Assembly: GCA_028538565.1 (NCBI GenBank)
Contig: JAPQWN010000007.1
Span: forward strand, 64,992,508 to 65,056,507
Direction: 5' to 3'
From: Umbellularia californica
Taxonomy: Eukaryota > Streptophyta > Magnoliopsida > Laurales > Lauraceae
Length of the DNA: 64,000 nt
The first letter of the stretch is position 1. Every line of letters starts with the position of its first letter. The translations under genes were made by a program, and so were the position numbers. The notes beneath the pieces are model-generated. The model ran no database searches and was not told the origin of the DNA. It saw only the letters and a list, made by a program, of their open reading frames with translations. Below are positions 63,155-64,000 of the stretch, in pieces.

Positions 63155-63560
63155 CTTGAATTGGAGTCTGTCTACAGCAACATAGTAGTGGCGAGAAGAA
63201 CTGCAAAAGCAGAGAAAGAGATGGTTTTTTATGTCAGAACGTTTTGATGATGATGATGATGATGATGATAATGATGAGTTGCATTTGAGAGGAAGAGATG
63301 GAGAAAATGCCTGAAATGATGGGAAGAAGAGGGAGATGCTGAAGGGGATTCCATGGAATCGATGGGGATGTTTTTCATGAATTTTGGTGGTTTGGTTCAA
63401 GTGGGCGGCGAAAGCCGAAAGGGGAACAAGCGAAGAGAATGGGGGAAGGAATAACTGAATAATGATGCAGCTCCGAATTCGTAATTTCGTATTCTTCGAA
63501 GTGATTCGTAGTAAATTTCGTTTACTTTGAAGTTTGAAGTTCGTGTGGAGTGGGGTCCAC

Positions 63561-63571
63561 TTTTATATATA
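63561..63571 (-). promoter_or_regulatory. TATA box of the eIF4A-like gene
   Basis: The minus strand reads ATATATAAAA about 410 bp before the ATG at 63154, so a long or spliced leader is expected. A GAT triplet run at 63247-63275 falls inside that leader. Confidence 0.45.
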
Positions 63572-63792
63572 CGGTTTGTCTGTCAATGTCAATCAAGTTC
63601 CATGTTAAAGGCCACGGGGCCCACTTTTATTTCGTATACTTTGTAGTTTATTTAATTTAAATGTTTGAAAAAAAAAATTTAATGTGAACCTCTAATTAAA
63701 TTATTTTAAAAAATTTTCCTCTTATTCAAAATGTAATAATTAAAAACTGTGATTTCTTCGATCAAACAACAATGTCTTAAGGTATTGGATAA

Positions 63793-63924
63793 TTAGATTG
63801 TGAGTTCGAAACTGCACTACCACACTGGGGCTATAGGAGAATTTATCCGGCTTCCCTCTGGGCCCGGAGGAATTAGTCCAGCCCAAAGGTTTGGGAACAC
63901 TCCGATAGCAAAAAAAAAAAAAAA
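63793..63924 (+). mobile_element. 5'-truncated Au-like SINE with poly-A tail
   Basis: B-box GAGTTCGAAAC, then CTCTGGGCCCGGAGGAATTA and CCCAAAGGTTTGGGAACAC, then a poly-A tail, as in angiosperm tRNA-derived SINEs. Flanks GTATTGGATAA (63782-63792) and GTATTGAATAA (63925-63935) give an 11-bp duplication with one mismatch. Confidence 0.75.
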
Positions 63925-64000
63925 GTATTGAATAACTTCTATTTACTAGTTTGATCATATACAACTTTAATCATACGAAAAGTTCATCTTTTTAATTAAA

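Noticed and set aside
1..64000. CRISPR array, bacterial operon or integrated virus
   Set aside because: No spacer-repeat array, no operon-style gene packing and no viral capsid, movement or replicase motifs were seen; introns and plant transposons dominate.

Overview
The window looks like AT-rich nuclear DNA of a flowering plant. Genes are sparse and split by introns with GT..AG borders. The three clearest host genes belong to plant families (a plastid-type DnaJ zinc-finger protein, a GUX xylan glucuronosyltransferase, a plant-type MATE transporter). Most of the rest is transposon debris: hAT, LINE, SINE, LTR and MITE. The lineage cannot be fixed from sequence alone. A woody non-grass angiosperm such as a magnoliid is a guess.

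Layout. 0-3.0 kb holds an RTE-type LINE fragment and unassigned DNA. 3.0-3.8 kb (minus) is a DnaJ-type CxxCxGxG zinc-finger gene with a plastid-like N-terminus. 4-14 kb is intergenic, with a MULE-like MITE and a long inverted repeat. 14.3-18.0 kb is a complete hAT element with a perfect 8-bp target duplication and a frameshifted transposase. 19.76-22.56 kb (plus) is an intact three-exon GUX/GT8 gene. 23-36 kb is intergenic, with MITEs, a TRIM-like repeat, a foldback element rich in ATCGG, a 30-nt G run, RTE tails and tandem duplications. 36.45-37.53 kb is a 199-bp-TIR element carrying a decayed PPR gene fragment. 39.66-41.25 kb (plus) is a two-exon MATE transporter. 47.55-50.65 kb is a 5'-truncated L1-type LINE cut by a 1.85-kb solo LTR. 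Both insertions have exact target duplications.

51.93-63.15 kb (minus) is one gene of about 11.2 kb encoding only about 175 aa. Its six coding exons assemble into a stand-alone second RecA domain of an eIF4A-like DEAD-box helicase. The first domain and the arginine-finger motif are absent. Its two large introns hold a MITE cluster, a SINE and a 2.79-kb solo LTR of Ty3/gypsy type. The window ends in a 5'-truncated SINE.

The host genes do not form a pathway. They act in plastid protein assembly (DnaJ-type), Golgi xylan decoration (GUX), membrane export (MATE) and possibly translation or RNA regulation (eIF4A-like). The most unusual items are the RecA2-only protein and the PPR-carrying TIR element.
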